A DNA stretch of 64,000 bases from Citrobacter braakii (GTDB taxonomy: Bacteria > Pseudomonadota > Gammaproteobacteria > Enterobacterales > Enterobacteriaceae). The position numbers and the translations under genes were made by a program. Position 1 is the first letter of the stretch, and every line of letters begins with the position of its first letter. This document shows positions 42,801 to 56,417 of this stretch, piece by piece. The stretch lies in contig NZ_NAEW01000007.1 in assembly GCF_002075345.1 (NCBI RefSeq), forward strand, positions 186,001 to 250,000, written 5' to 3'. The notes under the pieces are model-generated. The model saw only the letters and a program-made list of their open reading frames with translations, searched no databases and was not told where the DNA came from.

Positions 42801-43021
42801 TCAGAGTGCGCTATAAATATTCACAATAGGGCGCGAATATTACGCAAAACGCGAGCCTTTGACAAGTGCTACGTCAATACATGAAGAAAAAAAACACAAC
42901 ACGTACGGTAACGTTTATCTATGGCGTTTTTTCAGTACAATCAGCATATATTTATAACCCTAAACCCGACGTTACCTTCCGATACAGTGAGGTAATCGGG
43001 GCGAGAAGCCCGGCTTTTGCG

Positions 43022-43993
43022 ATGAATTTAGAAAAAATCAATGAGTTAACCGCGCAAGATATGGCGGGGGTCAATGCGACAATCCTTGAACAGCTCAATT
43101 CCGACGTGCAGCTGATCAATCAACTGGGGTACTACATCGTTAGCGGCGGCGGAAAACGCATTCGCCCAATGATCGCCGTACTCGCCGCGCGTGCAGTTGG
43201 CTACCAGGAAAATGCGCACGTTACGATTGCAGCCCTCATCGAGTTTATTCACACCGCGACCCTGTTGCACGACGATGTTGTGGATGAGTCCGACATGCGC
43301 CGCGGAAAAGCCACGGCGAATGCGGCGTTTGGCAATGCGGCCAGCGTGCTGGTCGGCGATTTTATCTATACCCGCGCTTTTCAGATGATGACCAGCCTCG
43401 GTTCGCTGAAAGTGCTGGAAGTCATGTCGAAAGCGGTCAACGTCATCGCCGAAGGTGAAGTCTTACAGTTGATGAACGTCAACGACCCGGACATCACTGA
43501 AGAAAACTATATGCGCGTTATCTACAGTAAGACCGCGCGTTTGTTTGAAGCGGCTGCCCAATGCTCTGGCATTCTGGCTGGTTGCAGCGAAGAACAAGAG
43601 AAAGGGTTGCAGGATTATGGCCGTTATCTCGGTACTGCTTTCCAGTTAATTGACGATTTGCTGGATTACAACGCGGATGGTGAGCAACTGGGTAAAAACG
43701 TCGGTGATGACCTCAACGAGGGCAAACCAACGCTGCCGCTGCTGCATGCCATGCGCCACGGCACCCCTGAACAAGCACAAATGATCCGCCAGGCTATTGA
43801 GCAGGGTAATGGCCGTCACCTTCTGGAGCCTGTTCTGGAAGCGATGAACGCCTGTGGTTCCCTGGAGTGGACTCGCCAACGTGCAGAAGAAGAGGCTGAT
43901 AAGGCCATCGCTGCGCTGCAGGTACTGCCTGATACGCCGTGGAGAGAAGCGCTGATTGGTCTGGCGCATATCGCCGTACAGCGCGACCGTTAA
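43022..43993 (+). CDS. ispB: Octaprenyl diphosphate synthase
   Basis: IspB makes the C40 side chain of ubiquinone and menaquinone. I chose ATG at 43022 (MNLEKINELTAQDM, 323 residues). The upstream in-frame extension has no family match. The aspartate-rich motifs are LLHDDVVDESD (first) and FQLIDDLLDY (second). A terminator follows. Confidence 0.97.
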   Translation: MNLEKINELTAQDMAGVNATILEQLNSDVQLINQLGYYIVSGGGKRIRPMIAVLAARAVGYQENAHVTIAALIEFIHTATLLHDDVVDESDMRRGKATANAAFGNAASVLVGDFIYTRAFQMMTSLGSLKVLEVMSKAVNVIAEGEVLQLMNVNDPDITEENYMRVIYSKTARLFEAAAQCSGILAGCSEEQEKGLQDYGRYLGTAFQLIDDLLDYNADGEQLGKNVGDDLNEGKPTLPLLHAMRHGTPEQAQMIRQAIEQGNGRHLLEPVLEAMNACGSLEWTRQRAEEEADKAIAALQVLPDTPWREALIGLAHIAVQRDR

Positions 43994-44013
43994 TACCCTG
44001 CGGCATCTTTCAT

Positions 44014-44041
44014 CATCCCGTGCCCTGCACGGGATGCTTTT
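44014..44041 (+). terminator. Terminator of ispB
   Basis: Perfect 10-bp stem catcccgtgc (44014-44023) / gcacgggatg (44027-44036), cct loop, then four T. Confidence 0.9.
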
Positions 44042-44214
44042 ATAAATTCCAATAAATACCCCCCCCTCTCCAGCAATCTTCGCATAAATTTGGCATATTC
44101 TGAATATTCTCACACTTTACATGAACATTTTAGAACATTCGTTCTCCGGGCGTTATAGTGTCTCCACAACCGATCGTGGAACCATAAGTCGATAACCAAA
44201 GGAGAGATGAGTTT

Positions 44215-44499
44215 ATGGAAAACAAGCTGATTGACTGGCATCCGGCCGATATCATCGCCGGACTGCGCAAGAAAGGGACCTCAATGGCCGCTGAATCACG
44301 TAAAAATGGATTAAGCTCATCAACGCTGGCCAATGCGTTAACACGCCCATGGCCAAAAGGTGAGTTGATTATCGCCCGATCGTTGGGAACCGACCCGTGG
44401 GTGATTTGGCCGTCACGCTATCACGATGCAAAAACACATGAGTTTATCGACAGAACGCGGATGATGAGGGGACGCAAAGAGAAACAGAATCCTGAATGA
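44215..44499 (+). CDS. sfsB: Ner-like DNA-binding regulator SfsB (Nlp)
   Basis: This 94-residue protein resembles phage Mu Ner and E. coli SfsB/Nlp, small helix-turn-helix regulators linked to maltose gene expression. The recognition region is GTSMAAESRKNGLSSSTLANAL (the whole helix-turn-helix at about 21-42). GGAGAG precedes the ATG. The C-terminus (RGRKEKQNPE) differs from K-12 as I recall it. Confidence 0.93.
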   Translation: MENKLIDWHPADIIAGLRKKGTSMAAESRKNGLSSSTLANALTRPWPKGELIIARSLGTDPWVIWPSRYHDAKTHEFIDRTRMMRGRKEKQNPE

Positions 44500-44512
44500 A
44501 CACTGATGAGTA

Positions 44513-44543
44513 GTAACCCCCGGTTCACAGAACTGGGGGTTAC
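44513..44543. terminator. Hairpin between sfsB and murA
   Basis: Arms gtaaccccc (44513-44521) and gggggttac (44535-44543) pair perfectly around a 13-base loop. There is no long T-run. It may end transcripts of the convergent sfsB and murA or block 3' exonucleases. Confidence 0.7.
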
Positions 44544-44558
44544 AAGAGACGTAGACGA

Positions 44559-45860
<1,302 letters not shown>

Positions 45861-45871
45861 TCACCCGTAGC

Positions 45872-46126
45872 TCAAAAACCGTTAAGTTTGCGATCGCGCG
45901 CCCATTCCGCTGGAGTAAACGCCTTAATCGACACGGCATGAATGCGGTTGTCCGCAATGTACTCCATCAACGGGCCATAGACCGATTGCTGTTTCTTGAC
46001 CCGGCTCATGCCTTCAAACATCTCACCCACGGCAATAACCTGAAAGTGACTGCCGTCGCCAGAAACGTGGACTTCCTGGAGGGAGAGTGCATTCATCAGC
46101 ACGCTCTGAATTTCATTATTTTCCAT
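45872..46126 (-). CDS. ibaG: BolA-family protein IbaG
   Basis: IbaG is an acid-stress-linked BolA-family protein that binds iron-sulfur clusters with monothiol glutaredoxin. I chose ATG at 46126 ([14 protein letters not shown], 84 residues), the conserved start. The [17 protein letters not shown] and [14 protein letters not shown] segments are family signatures. It precedes murA. Confidence 0.95.
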   Translation of the reverse strand: MENNEIQSVLMNALSLQEVHVSGDGSHFQVIAVGEMFEGMSRVKKQQSVYGPLMEYIADNRIHAVSIKAFTPAEWARDRKLNGF

Positions 46127-46256
46127 GGGCTCTTCATTCGTCAGATAGTGAAAACAGCCCAACATCTTAGAGCAAAGTGGCGCTGTCATAAATAAGCAAA
46201 AAGCCCCGCTGATAAATCAGACAAGGCTTTAGTGGCAGATCCCCCGCAGAGGAGTT

Positions 46257-46286
46257 GCCGGATGGCGGCACAAGACCTTATCCGGC
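46257..46286. repeat. REP element between mlaB and ibaG
   Basis: The palindrome gccggatggcgg...ccttatccggc is a standard REP. A weaker hairpin (aaagcc...ggcttt, about 46200-46230) lies beside it. Together they separate the mla operon from ibaG-murA. Confidence 0.85.
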
Positions 46287-46295
46287 TTACAAAAA

Positions 46296-46588
46296 TTAAC
46301 GCGGAAGAATGTCGTCAGGCAAATTGTAAAGCTGCGCCAGCGTGTACACTTTATCGTTAACGCCAGCGAGCGAAACGCTGTTCCCCTGCTGCTTGCCCTC
46401 ATTAATCAGGTGCAGCAGTAATGCCAGACCACCGGTATCCACCCGGGAAATCTGGTTCAGGTCGATGCAGGATATCCCTTTCATCGCCTCAACTCGCGCA
46501 TCCCATAATGGGTTTAACACGTCCTGATCCAGCTCTCCCACCAGCACCAGCTTGTCGCCTTCACGCATCCAGGTGAGTGACTGCGTCA

Positions 46589-46589
<1 letters not shown>
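46296..46589 (-). CDS. mlaB: STAS-domain protein MlaB
   Basis: MlaB is the cytoplasmic STAS subunit that stabilises the MlaFEDB phospholipid transporter. The 97 residues show the STAS core CIDLNQISRVDTGGLALLLHL at about 43-63. Its start codon overlaps the mlaC stop by one base. Confidence 0.95.
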
Positions 46590-47242
<653 letters not shown>

Positions 47243-47800
47243 TTATTTCGTTGCGCCCGCAGGCGTAGTGGCTTCATTATTGCCTTCAGTTGCGGCTGGC
47301 GCATCGCCAGAATTCTTATTGTCATCACCTTTACTGTTGCTGTTGTAAAGGAACTGACCAATCATATCTTCCAGCACCATCGCAGATTTCGTGTCCTGAA
47401 TCGTACCGCCATCTTTGAGGATAGACGTTCCCAGCTCAGGATCTTCAAAACCTACGTTCAATGCCAGATACTGTTCGCCCAACAGACCGGAAGTACGGAT
47501 GCTCAGAGAACTGGTGTCAGGAATATGGTTAAAACGCGATTCAATTTCCAGCGTCACGCGCGGCAGGTACGTTTTCTGATCTAACGAGATGTCCGATACG
47601 CGTCCTACCACGACCCCGCCAATCCGCACCGGAGAGCGCTCTCTCAGGCCGCCGATATTGTCAAAGGTCGCATAAATCGTATAAGTCGGTTCAGTACGCA
47701 TTGAGGTGACGTTCGCCGCCTTCAGGCAGACAAACAGCGCGGCCAGCAGCGCAACCAGCAGGAATAACCCGACCCAAATTTCATTTTTTTTCGTTTGCAT
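47243..47800 (-). CDS. mlaD: MCE-domain lipid-binding protein MlaD
   Basis: MlaD forms the periplasmic hexameric MCE ring of the MlaFEDB complex. I chose ATG at 47800 (MQTKKNEIWVGLFLL, 185 residues). It has one N-terminal transmembrane segment (about 8-27) and an MCE domain at about 38-116. The tail is Gly/Asn/Ala/Pro-rich and of low complexity. Confidence 0.97.
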   Translation of the reverse strand: MQTKKNEIWVGLFLLVALLAALFVCLKAANVTSMRTEPTYTIYATFDNIGGLRERSPVRIGGVVVGRVSDISLDQKTYLPRVTLEIESRFNHIPDTSSLSIRTSGLLGEQYLALNVGFEDPELGTSILKDGGTIQDTKSAMVLEDMIGQFLYNSNSKGDDNKNSGDAPAATEGNNEATTPAGATK

Positions 47801-47804
47801 GAAC

Positions 47805-49407
<1,603 letters not shown>

Positions 49408-49621
49408 TGATTCATCCTTTACTATTGCCTCGTTGATCGAAGAGTTTGGCGCTCAATTTAGCCCTGAACCCAACATATTTACAGATTATTACCTGTCCTG
49501 GTTAGCGAAAGCTGGCATTTGTTTTACTTTTTAGCCGCATAAAGTCAAAATTAAGAATTCGTGACGGCTTCCAGAAATCCTTCAAGTGGACCGGCGAGTA
49601 TACCTGAAGAAAGGACTTTAG

Positions 49622-50599
49622 ATGCTTTTAGCGACGGCGCTGTTAATAATTGGTTTACTTCTGGTGGTCTACGGTGCCGACCGACTGGTATTTGCCGCAT
49701 CCATTTTATGTCGAAACTTCGGTATTCCCCCCATTATCATCGGGATGACCGTGGTCAGCATTGGTACATCGTTACCCGAGATAATTGTCTCCGTTGCCGC
49801 ATCGATGAACGGGCAGCTTGATTTAGCCGTCGGTACCGCCATCGGCTCTAACATTACCAACATTCTGCTTATTTTAGGCCTGTCGGCGCTGATTCATCCT
49901 TTTACCGTGCATTCTGATGTTCTGCGTCGTGAATTACCGCTAATGTTGCTGGTAAGCATCTTAGCCGCATCGGTCCTGTATGACGGGCAATTGAGTCGCA
50001 GCGATGGTTTCTTTCTTCTGCTTCTGGCCGTGCTATGGCTGTTATTCATTGTTAAAATCGCCCGTCTGGCTGAGCGACAAGGTAACGACAGCCTGACCCG
50101 CGAGCAGATCGCGGAACTGCCGCGCGAAGGCGGGTTACCGGTCGCGTTTTTGTGGTTGGGTATTGCGCTAATTATTATGCCAATGGCAACGCGTATGGTG
50201 GTAGATAACGCAACCGTACTGGCGAACTACTTCGCCATGAGCGAACTCACCATCGGGCTGACGGTTGTCGCCATTGGTACCAGCCTGCCGGAGCTGGCAA
50301 CGGCAATTGCGGGTCTGCGTAAAGGTGAAAACGATATTGCCGTCGGCAACATCATCGGCGCGAACATTTTTAATATTGTTATCGTCCTCGGACTGCCGGC
50401 GCTGATTACGCCGGGGGAAGTCAATCCGATGGCCTTCACCCGTGACTATAGCGTCATGCTGCTGGTGAGCGTAATTTTTGCACTACTCTGCTGGCGACGT
50501 CCGCGCCAGATTGGTCGCGGCGCGGGTGCGCTGCTGACCGGCGGTTTTATCATATGGCTGGCGATGCTGTATTGGTTATCGCCACTTCTCGTTGGATAA
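49622..50599 (+). CDS. yrbG: Na+/Ca2+ exchanger family protein YrbG
   Basis: This 325-residue inner-membrane protein has the two inverted alpha repeats of the cation/Ca2+ exchanger superfamily (GTSLPEIIVS at about 50 and GTSLPELATA at about 220) and about ten transmembrane segments. The physiological ion is unproven. It starts the run yrbG-kdsD-kdsC-lptCAB and overlaps the possible long form of kdsD. Confidence 0.95.
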   Translation: MLLATALLIIGLLLVVYGADRLVFAASILCRNFGIPPIIIGMTVVSIGTSLPEIIVSVAASMNGQLDLAVGTAIGSNITNILLILGLSALIHPFTVHSDVLRRELPLMLLVSILAASVLYDGQLSRSDGFFLLLLAVLWLLFIVKIARLAERQGNDSLTREQIAELPREGGLPVAFLWLGIALIIMPMATRMVVDNATVLANYFAMSELTIGLTVVAIGTSLPELATAIAGLRKGENDIAVGNIIGANIFNIVIVLGLPALITPGEVNPMAFTRDYSVMLLVSVIFALLCWRRPRQIGRGAGALLTGGFIIWLAMLYWLSPLLVG

Positions 50600-50612
50600 C
50601 TGGAAACGCATT

Positions 50613-51599
50613 ATGTCGCACTTAGAGTTGCAACCGGGTTTTGACTTTCAGCAAGCAGGCAAGGAAGTCCTGGCAATTGAACGTGAAGGCCTGGCGGAGC
50701 TTGATCAGTACATCAACCAAAATTTTACTCTCGCCTGCGAGAAAATATTCAGCTGCCCGGGCAAAGTTGTAGTGATGGGGATGGGGAAATCTGGACATAT
50801 CGGGCGGAAAATGGCAGCAACATTTGCCAGCACCGGCACCCCCTCATTTTTCGTGCATCCAGGCGAAGCCGCACATGGCGATCTGGGCATGGTCTCGCCG
50901 CAGGATGTAGTCATCGCCATCTCTAACTCCGGTGAATCCAATGAGATAGCGGCGTTAATCCCGGTGTTAAAACGTCTTCATGTACCGCTTATCTGCATGA
51001 CCGGTCGTCCGGAAAGCAGCATGGCGCGTGCGGCAGATGTGCATCTGTGTGTTAAAGTGCCCAAGGAAGCTTGCCCGTTAGGCCTGGCGCCGACCAGCAG
51101 CACGACCGCAACGCTGGTGATGGGCGATGCGCTAGCCGTGGCATTATTAAAAGCGCGTGGCTTTACCGCGGAAGATTTTGCGTTATCTCATCCCGGTGGC
51201 GCACTAGGCCGTAAGCTTTTACTGCGCGTTAACGATATTATGCATACGGGCGATGAGATCCCGTATGTGACTAAAAGCGCCAGCCTGCGTGACGCCTTAC
51301 TTGAAATCACGCGTAAAAATCTCGGCATGACCGTCATTTGCGATGATGACATGAAGATTGACGGTATTTTCACCGATGGCGATTTACGTCGCGTCTTCGA
51401 TATGGGCGTTGATGTTCGCCAGTTAGGCATTGCCGATGTGATGACCCCTGGCGGCATTCGCGTGCGTCCGGGCATTCTTGCCGTCGATGCCCTGAACTTA
51501 ATGCAGTCCCGCCATATCACCTCGGTAATGGTTGCTGATGGCGACCGGTTACTTGGTGTGTTACATATGCATGATCTGCTGCGTGCAGGTGTAGTGTAA
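50613..51599 (+). CDS. kdsD: Arabinose-5-phosphate isomerase
   Basis: KdsD interconverts ribulose-5-phosphate and arabinose-5-phosphate, the precursor of the LPS sugar Kdo. I chose ATG at 50613 (MSHLELQPGFDFQQAG, 328 residues), the conserved start. It has a SIS domain (MGMGKSGHIGRKMAATFASTG) and two CBS domains after about residue 205. Confidence 0.97.
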   Translation: MSHLELQPGFDFQQAGKEVLAIEREGLAELDQYINQNFTLACEKIFSCPGKVVVMGMGKSGHIGRKMAATFASTGTPSFFVHPGEAAHGDLGMVSPQDVVIAISNSGESNEIAALIPVLKRLHVPLICMTGRPESSMARAADVHLCVKVPKEACPLGLAPTSSTTATLVMGDALAVALLKARGFTAEDFALSHPGGALGRKLLLRVNDIMHTGDEIPYVTKSASLRDALLEITRKNLGMTVICDDDMKIDGIFTDGDLRRVFDMGVDVRQLGIADVMTPGGIRVRPGILAVDALNLMQSRHITSVMVADGDRLLGVLHMHDLLRAGVV

Positions 51600-51619
51600 G
51601 AAACTCAAGGATAAAGAAA

Positions 51620-52186
51620 ATGAGTAAAGCAGGTGCGTCGCTTGCGACCTGTTATGGACCCGTCAGCACAGACGTTATCACCCGGGCAGAAAACATCCGT
51701 TTGCTGATCCTGGATGTGGATGGCGTACTGTCTGATGGTCTGATTTATATGGGCAACAACGGTGAAGAGCTGAAGGCTTTTAACGTCCGCGATGGTTACG
51801 GAATTCGCTGTGCGCTCACTTCCGGTATCGAGGTTGCCATTATTACCGGACGAAAGGCTAAACTTGTAGAAGATCGCTGTGCCACATTGGGGATCACGCA
51901 TTTGTATCAGGGGCAGTCAGACAAACTGGTCGCCTTTAACGATCTCCTTAGCAAACTGGCGATCGCTCCTGAAAATGTTGCGTACGTTGGCGATGATCTG
52001 ATCGACTGGCCGGTGATGGCACAAGTGGGATTAAGCGTGGCGGTGGCGGATGCTCATCCTTTGCTGATCCCGCGGGCTGATTATGTCACCCGCATCGATG
52101 GGGGACGCGGCGCGGTACGTGAAGTCTGCGATTTATTACTCCTGGCGCAGGGCAAACTGGACGAGGCCAAAGGGCAATCGATATGA
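51620..52186 (+). CDS. kdsC: 3-deoxy-D-manno-octulosonate-8-phosphate phosphatase
   Basis: KdsC dephosphorylates Kdo-8-phosphate. The 188 residues are a HAD hydrolase with the nucleophile D32 and D34 in ILDVDGVLSDG, plus GDDLIDWPVM near the C-terminus. The stop overlaps the lptC start as ATGA. Confidence 0.98.
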   Translation: MSKAGASLATCYGPVSTDVITRAENIRLLILDVDGVLSDGLIYMGNNGEELKAFNVRDGYGIRCALTSGIEVAIITGRKAKLVEDRCATLGITHLYQGQSDKLVAFNDLLSKLAIAPENVAYVGDDLIDWPVMAQVGLSVAVADAHPLLIPRADYVTRIDGGRGAVREVCDLLLLAQGKLDEAKGQSI

Positions 52187-52758
52187 GCAAAACCAGACGT
52201 TGGGTTATCATTCTACTGTCGCTGGCTGTCCTTGTGATGATTGGTATTAATCTGGCAGACAAAGACGACACCGCTGAGGTCGTCGTAAATAACAACGAGC
52301 CAACCTATAAGAGCGAACATACTGATACCGTTGTGTATAGTCCCGAAGGCGCACTGAGCTATCACTTGATCGCGCAAAACGTTGAATATTATTCGGAACA
52401 AGCGGTTTCGTGGTTTACTCAACCGGTATTAACCACATTTGATAAGGATAAAGTACCGAACTGGACGATCAAGGCTGATAAAGCCAAATTGACCAACGAT
52501 CGGATGCTATATCTGTACGGCCATGTTGAGGTCAACGCCCTGGTGCCCGACTCTCAACTACGCAGAATGACGACCGATAACGCACAGATTAACCTGGTGA
52601 CACAAGACGTCACTTCCGATGATCTCGTCACGTTATATGGCACAACATTTAACTCCAGCGGACTGAAGATGCGCGGCAACTTACGCAGCAAGAACGCCGA
52701 GCTGATTGAAAAGGTTAGAACCTCATATGAAATCCAAAACAAACAAACTCAGCCTTAA
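52183..52758 (+). CDS. lptC: LPS export protein LptC
   Basis: LptC is the single-span inner-membrane protein that passes LPS from LptB2FG to LptA. The 191 residues have an N-terminal membrane segment (VIILLSLAVLVMIGINLA, about 7-24) and a periplasmic beta-jellyroll. The end overlaps lptA by 32 bp. Confidence 0.97.
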   Translation: MSKTRRWVIILLSLAVLVMIGINLADKDDTAEVVVNNNEPTYKSEHTDTVVYSPEGALSYHLIAQNVEYYSEQAVSWFTQPVLTTFDKDKVPNWTIKADKAKLTNDRMLYLYGHVEVNALVPDSQLRRMTTDNAQINLVTQDVTSDDLVTLYGTTFNSSGLKMRGNLRSKNAELIEKVRTSYEIQNKQTQP

Positions 52759-53275
52759 TCTTGTGCTTGCCAGCTCACTTCTGGCCGCCAGCATCCCGGC
52801 ATTCGCCGTCACCGGCGATACCGAGCAGCCGATTCACATTGAGTCGGACCAGCAGTCTCTTGATATGCAAGGCAACGTGGTGACCTTTACTGGCAATGTG
52901 ATTGTGACTCAGGGCACCATCAAAATTAACGCCGATAAAGTCGTCGTAACCCGCCCTGGCGGTGAAGACGGTAAAGAAGTCATTGATGGCTACGGTAATC
53001 CTGCAACCTTTTACCAGATGCAGGACAACGGTAAACCGGTTAAAGGCCACGCCTCACACATGCATTATGAACTGGCGAAAGACTTCGTCGTTCTCACCGG
53101 TAAGGCTTACCTGGAACAGCTCGATAGCAACATCACAGGCGATAAGATCACCTATCTGGTGAAAGAGCAGAAAATGCAGGCCTTCAGCGATAAAGGCAAA
53201 CGCGTCACCACCGTTCTGGTACCGTCGCAGTTGCAGGACAAAAACAAGGCTCCGGCAGAGAAAAAAGGTAACTGA
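52727..53275 (+). CDS. lptA: Periplasmic LPS bridge protein LptA
   Basis: LptA polymerises as a beta-jellyroll bridge that carries LPS across the periplasm. I chose ATG at 52727 (MKSKTNKLSLNLVL, 182 residues) because it gives a proper signal peptide ending IPAFA at residue 27. It is inside lptC in another frame, so coupling is likely. The C-terminus is slightly shorter than in K-12. Confidence 0.97.
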   Translation: MKSKTNKLSLNLVLASSLLAASIPAFAVTGDTEQPIHIESDQQSLDMQGNVVTFTGNVIVTQGTIKINADKVVVTRPGGEDGKEVIDGYGNPATFYQMQDNGKPVKGHASHMHYELAKDFVVLTGKAYLEQLDSNITGDKITYLVKEQKMQAFSDKGKRVTTVLVPSQLQDKNKAPAEKKGN

Positions 53276-53281
53276 TTCGTT

Positions 53282-54007
53282 ATGGCAACATTAACTGCAA
53301 AGAACCTTGCAAAAGCCTATAAGGGCCGCCGTGTGGTGGAAGATGTCAGTCTGACCGTCAACTCCGGGGAGATCGTCGGTCTGCTCGGTCCTAACGGTGC
53401 GGGTAAGACAACGACCTTTTACATGGTGGTCGGCATTGTCCCACGTGATGCGGGCAACATTATCATTGATGACGAAGACATCAGCCTGCTGCCTCTGCAT
53501 GCGCGCGCGCGTCGCGGCATCGGCTACTTGCCGCAGGAAGCGTCTATTTTCCGTCGCCTGAGCGTGTTTGATAACCTGATGGCGGTGCTGCAAATTCGTG
53601 ACGATCTTACCAGCGAGCAGCGGGAAGATCGCGCCAACGAGCTGATGGAAGAGTTCCACATCGAACACCTGCGTGACAGCATGGGACAGTCGCTCTCCGG
53701 TGGTGAACGACGCCGCGTGGAGATCGCCCGCGCACTGGCCGCGAATCCGAAATTTATCCTGCTGGATGAACCGTTTGCCGGTGTTGACCCGATTTCCGTT
53801 ATTGATATCAAACGGATCATCGAACATCTGCGCGACAGCGGGCTTGGGGTGCTGATTACCGACCATAACGTTCGCGAAACGCTGGCAGTGTGTGAGCGCG
53901 CCTACATCGTGAGTCAGGGCCACCTGATCGCGCATGGCACGCCAACAGAAATACTGCAGGATGAGCACGTTAAACGCGTATACCTTGGGGAAGACTTCAG
54001 ACTCTGA
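53282..54007 (+). CDS. lptB: LPS export ABC ATPase LptB
   Basis: LptB powers LPS extraction from the inner membrane. The 241 residues have Walker [10 protein letters not shown] (about 37-45), signature [15 protein letters not shown], Walker [14 protein letters not shown] and the switch His (ITDHNVRET). It lies 6 bp after lptA and 46 bp before rpoN. Confidence 0.98.
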   Translation: MATLTAKNLAKAYKGRRVVEDVSLTVNSGEIVGLLGPNGAGKTTTFYMVVGIVPRDAGNIIIDDEDISLLPLHARARRGIGYLPQEASIFRRLSVFDNLMAVLQIRDDLTSEQREDRANELMEEFHIEHLRDSMGQSLSGGERRRVEIARALAANPKFILLDEPFAGVDPISVIDIKRIIEHLRDSGLGVLITDHNVRETLAVCERAYIVSQGHLIAHGTPTEILQDEHVKRVYLGEDFRL

Positions 54008-54053
54008 TAGGGTAGAAGACTTCACGTCACCGCAGGAGAGAACAACTCTGAAC

Positions 54054-55487
54054 ATGAAGCAAGGTTTGCAACTCAGGCTTAGCCAACAACTGGCGATGAC
54101 GCCTCAGCTACAACAGGCTATCCGTCTGTTGCAGCTGTCCACGCTGGAACTTCAGCAAGAACTTCAGCAAGCGCTGGAAAGTAACCCACTGCTCGAGCAA
54201 ACCGATCTTCACGACGAAATTGATACCCAGGAAAAACAGGACAGCGAATCCCTCGACACCGCAGATGCTCTCGAACAAAAAGAGATGCCAGAGGAGCTGC
54301 CGCTTGACGCCAGTTGGGATGAAATTTACACCGCCGGTACGCCTTCTGGCACCAGCGGGGATTACATCGACGACGAACTGCCTGTGTATCAGGGGGAGAC
54401 CACGCAATCACTGCAGGATTACCTGATGTGGCAAGTGGAGCTGACCCCGTTCTCGGATACCGATCGGGCGATTGCGACATCCATTGTTGATGCGGTAGAC
54501 GAAACCGGTTATCTCACCGTAACCCTGGACGATATTCTCGAAAGCATGGGCGATGACGACGTCGGCATGGACGAAATCGAAGCCGTGCTTAAACGCATTC
54601 AGCGTTTTGATCCCGTGGGCGTGGCGGCCAAAGATCTCCGCGACTGCTTATTGATCCAACTTTCACAGTTTGATAAAGCCACGCCGTGGCTGGAAGAAGC
54701 GCGCCTGATCATCAGCGATCACCTCGATCTGTTAGCCAACCATGACTTCCGCACGCTGATGCGCGTAACCCGGCTGAAAGAAGATGTGCTGAAAGAAGCC
54801 GTCAATCTTATTCAGTCCCTGGACCCCAGACCTGGGCAGTCTATCCAGACCGGGGAGCCAGAATACGTTATTCCGGATGTACTGGTGCGTAAGCATAACG
54901 ATCGCTGGGTGGTCGAACTCAACGGCGACAGCATTCCACGGTTGCAGATTAACCAGCACTACGCCGCCATGTGCAACAGCGCGCGCAACGATGCTGACAG
55001 CCAGTTTATTCGTAGCAATCTGCAGGATGCAAAGTGGCTGATTAAAAGCCTGGAAAGTCGCAATGATACGCTGCTGCGCGTCAGTCGCTGTATCGTTGAA
55101 CAGCAGCAAGCCTTCTTTGATCAAGGCGAAGAGTTTATGAAACCGATGGTGCTGGCGGATATCGCCCAGGCCGTCGAGATGCACGAATCGACCATTTCCC
55201 GAGTGACCACGCAAAAGTATCTGCACAGTCCGCGCGGCATTTTTGAATTGAAGTATTTCTTTTCCAGTCACGTTAACACTGAAGGCGGAGGCGAAGCCTC
55301 ATCCACAGCTATACGTGCACTGGTGAAGAAATTAATTGCTGCGGAAAACCCCGCGAAACCGCTGAGTGACAGCAAGTTAACCTCTATGCTGTCAGAACAG
55401 GGTATCATGGTGGCACGCCGCACTGTTGCGAAGTACCGAGAGTCTTTATCCATTCCGCCGTCGAACCAGCGCAAACAGCTGGTCTGA
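54054..55487 (+). CDS. rpoN: RNA polymerase sigma-54 factor
   Basis: Sigma-54 directs transcription of nitrogen-regulated and other enhancer-dependent genes. I chose ATG at 54054 ([19 protein letters not shown], 477 residues). The N-terminal Gln/Leu-rich activator-response region, an acidic region II, and the C-terminal RpoN box [10 protein letters not shown] (about 454-463) are all present. Confidence 0.98.
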   Translation: MKQGLQLRLSQQLAMTPQLQQAIRLLQLSTLELQQELQQALESNPLLEQTDLHDEIDTQEKQDSESLDTADALEQKEMPEELPLDASWDEIYTAGTPSGTSGDYIDDELPVYQGETTQSLQDYLMWQVELTPFSDTDRAIATSIVDAVDETGYLTVTLDDILESMGDDDVGMDEIEAVLKRIQRFDPVGVAAKDLRDCLLIQLSQFDKATPWLEEARLIISDHLDLLANHDFRTLMRVTRLKEDVLKEAVNLIQSLDPRPGQSIQTGEPEYVIPDVLVRKHNDRWVVELNGDSIPRLQINQHYAAMCNSARNDADSQFIRSNLQDAKWLIKSLESRNDTLLRVSRCIVEQQQAFFDQGEEFMKPMVLADIAQAVEMHESTISRVTTQKYLHSPRGIFELKYFFSSHVNTEGGGEASSTAIRALVKKLIAAENPAKPLSDSKLTSMLSEQGIMVARRTVAKYRESLSIPPSNQRKQLV

Positions 55488-55509
55488 CCCAACCGATAAG
55501 GAAGACACT

Positions 55510-55797
55510 ATGCAGCTCAACATCACTGGAAACAACGTCGAAATCACTGAAGCCTTACGCGATTTTGTTAATACAAAATTCGCCAAGCTAGAACAATATT
55601 TCGACCGGATTAATCAGGTCTATATTGTGTTGAAAGTGGAGAAGGTGACACATATCTCGGATGCAACACTGCATGTGAACGGTGGCGAAATTCATGCCAG
55701 CGCGGAAGGTCAGGATATGTACGCCGCCATTGACGGTTTAATTGATAAACTGGCTCGGCAGTTAACAAAACATAAAGATAAACTGAAACAGCACTAA
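55510..55797 (+). CDS. hpf: Ribosome hibernation promoting factor HPF (short form)
   Basis: HPF promotes 100S ribosome dimers in stationary phase. I chose ATG at 55510 (MQLNITGNNVEITEALRDF, 95 residues), with AAGGA upstream. It is the short gamma-proteobacterial form without a C-terminal dimerisation domain. The cluster with ptsN, rapZ and npr is conserved. Confidence 0.97.
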   Translation: MQLNITGNNVEITEALRDFVNTKFAKLEQYFDRINQVYIVLKVEKVTHISDATLHVNGGEIHASAEGQDMYAAIDGLIDKLARQLTKHKDKLKQH

Positions 55798-55826
55798 CTT
55801 GTCCGGGCAGTTAGCGGGTGCAGGAC

Positions 55827-55851
55827 GGCCTGTTGTGTAGCACAACGGGCC
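55827..55851 (+). other. Stem-loop between hpf and ptsN
   Basis: Arms ggcctgttgtg (55827-55837) and cacaacgggcc (55841-55851) pair with one wobble. There is no T-run, so it may be an mRNA processing or stability element and not a terminator. Confidence 0.7.
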
Positions 55852-55880
55852 ATTTGTACAGTTAGCGCTTAGGTGAAATT

Positions 55881-56372
55881 ATGACAAATAACGATACGAC
55901 TCTACAACTGAGCAATGTTCTTAACCAGGAATGTACACGCGCTGGCGTTCACTGCCAAAGCAAGAAACGCGCGCTGGAAATCATCAGCGAACTGGCGGCA
56001 AAACAGCTCAGCTTGCCCTCTCAGGTGGTATTTGAAGCCATTCTGACGCGTGAAAAAATGGGCAGTACCGGCATCGGTAATGGAATTGCTATCCCGCACG
56101 GAAAGCTGGAAGAAGACACGATGCGCGCAGTTGGCGTGTTTGTGCAACTTGAAACGCCAATTGCTTTCGACGCCATTGATAATCAACCCGTCGATCTGCT
56201 TTTCGCCCTGCTGGTTCCGGCAGACCAAACCAAGACGCATTTGCATACGTTGTCGCTGGTCGCCAAACGTCTGGCCGATAAAACCATCTGCCGCCGCCTG
56301 CGCGCAGCCCAGAGTGACCAGGAGTTGTATCAAATCATCACGGACACCGAAGGTGGACTGGATGAAGCATAA
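55881..56372 (+). CDS. ptsN: PTS IIA-like nitrogen regulatory protein
   Basis: PtsN (EIIA-Ntr) is phosphorylated by NPr and regulates potassium transport and other systems. The 163 residues carry the phosphorylation site H73 in GNGIAIPHGKLEEDT. It lies in the rpoN operon. Confidence 0.98.
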   Translation: MTNNDTTLQLSNVLNQECTRAGVHCQSKKRALEIISELAAKQLSLPSQVVFEAILTREKMGSTGIGNGIAIPHGKLEEDTMRAVGVFVQLETPIAFDAIDNQPVDLLFALLVPADQTKTHLHTLSLVAKRLADKTICRRLRAAQSDQELYQIITDTEGGLDEA

Positions 56373-56417
56373 CAACCCAATGGCATCCTTTTTTGTCGTT
56401 GTGAGGAGAAACAGTAC

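Noticed and set aside
42866-43021. 52-residue N-terminal extension of IspB
   Set aside because: The conserved IspB start is MNLEKINEL. The extension covers the divergent rplU-ispB promoter region.
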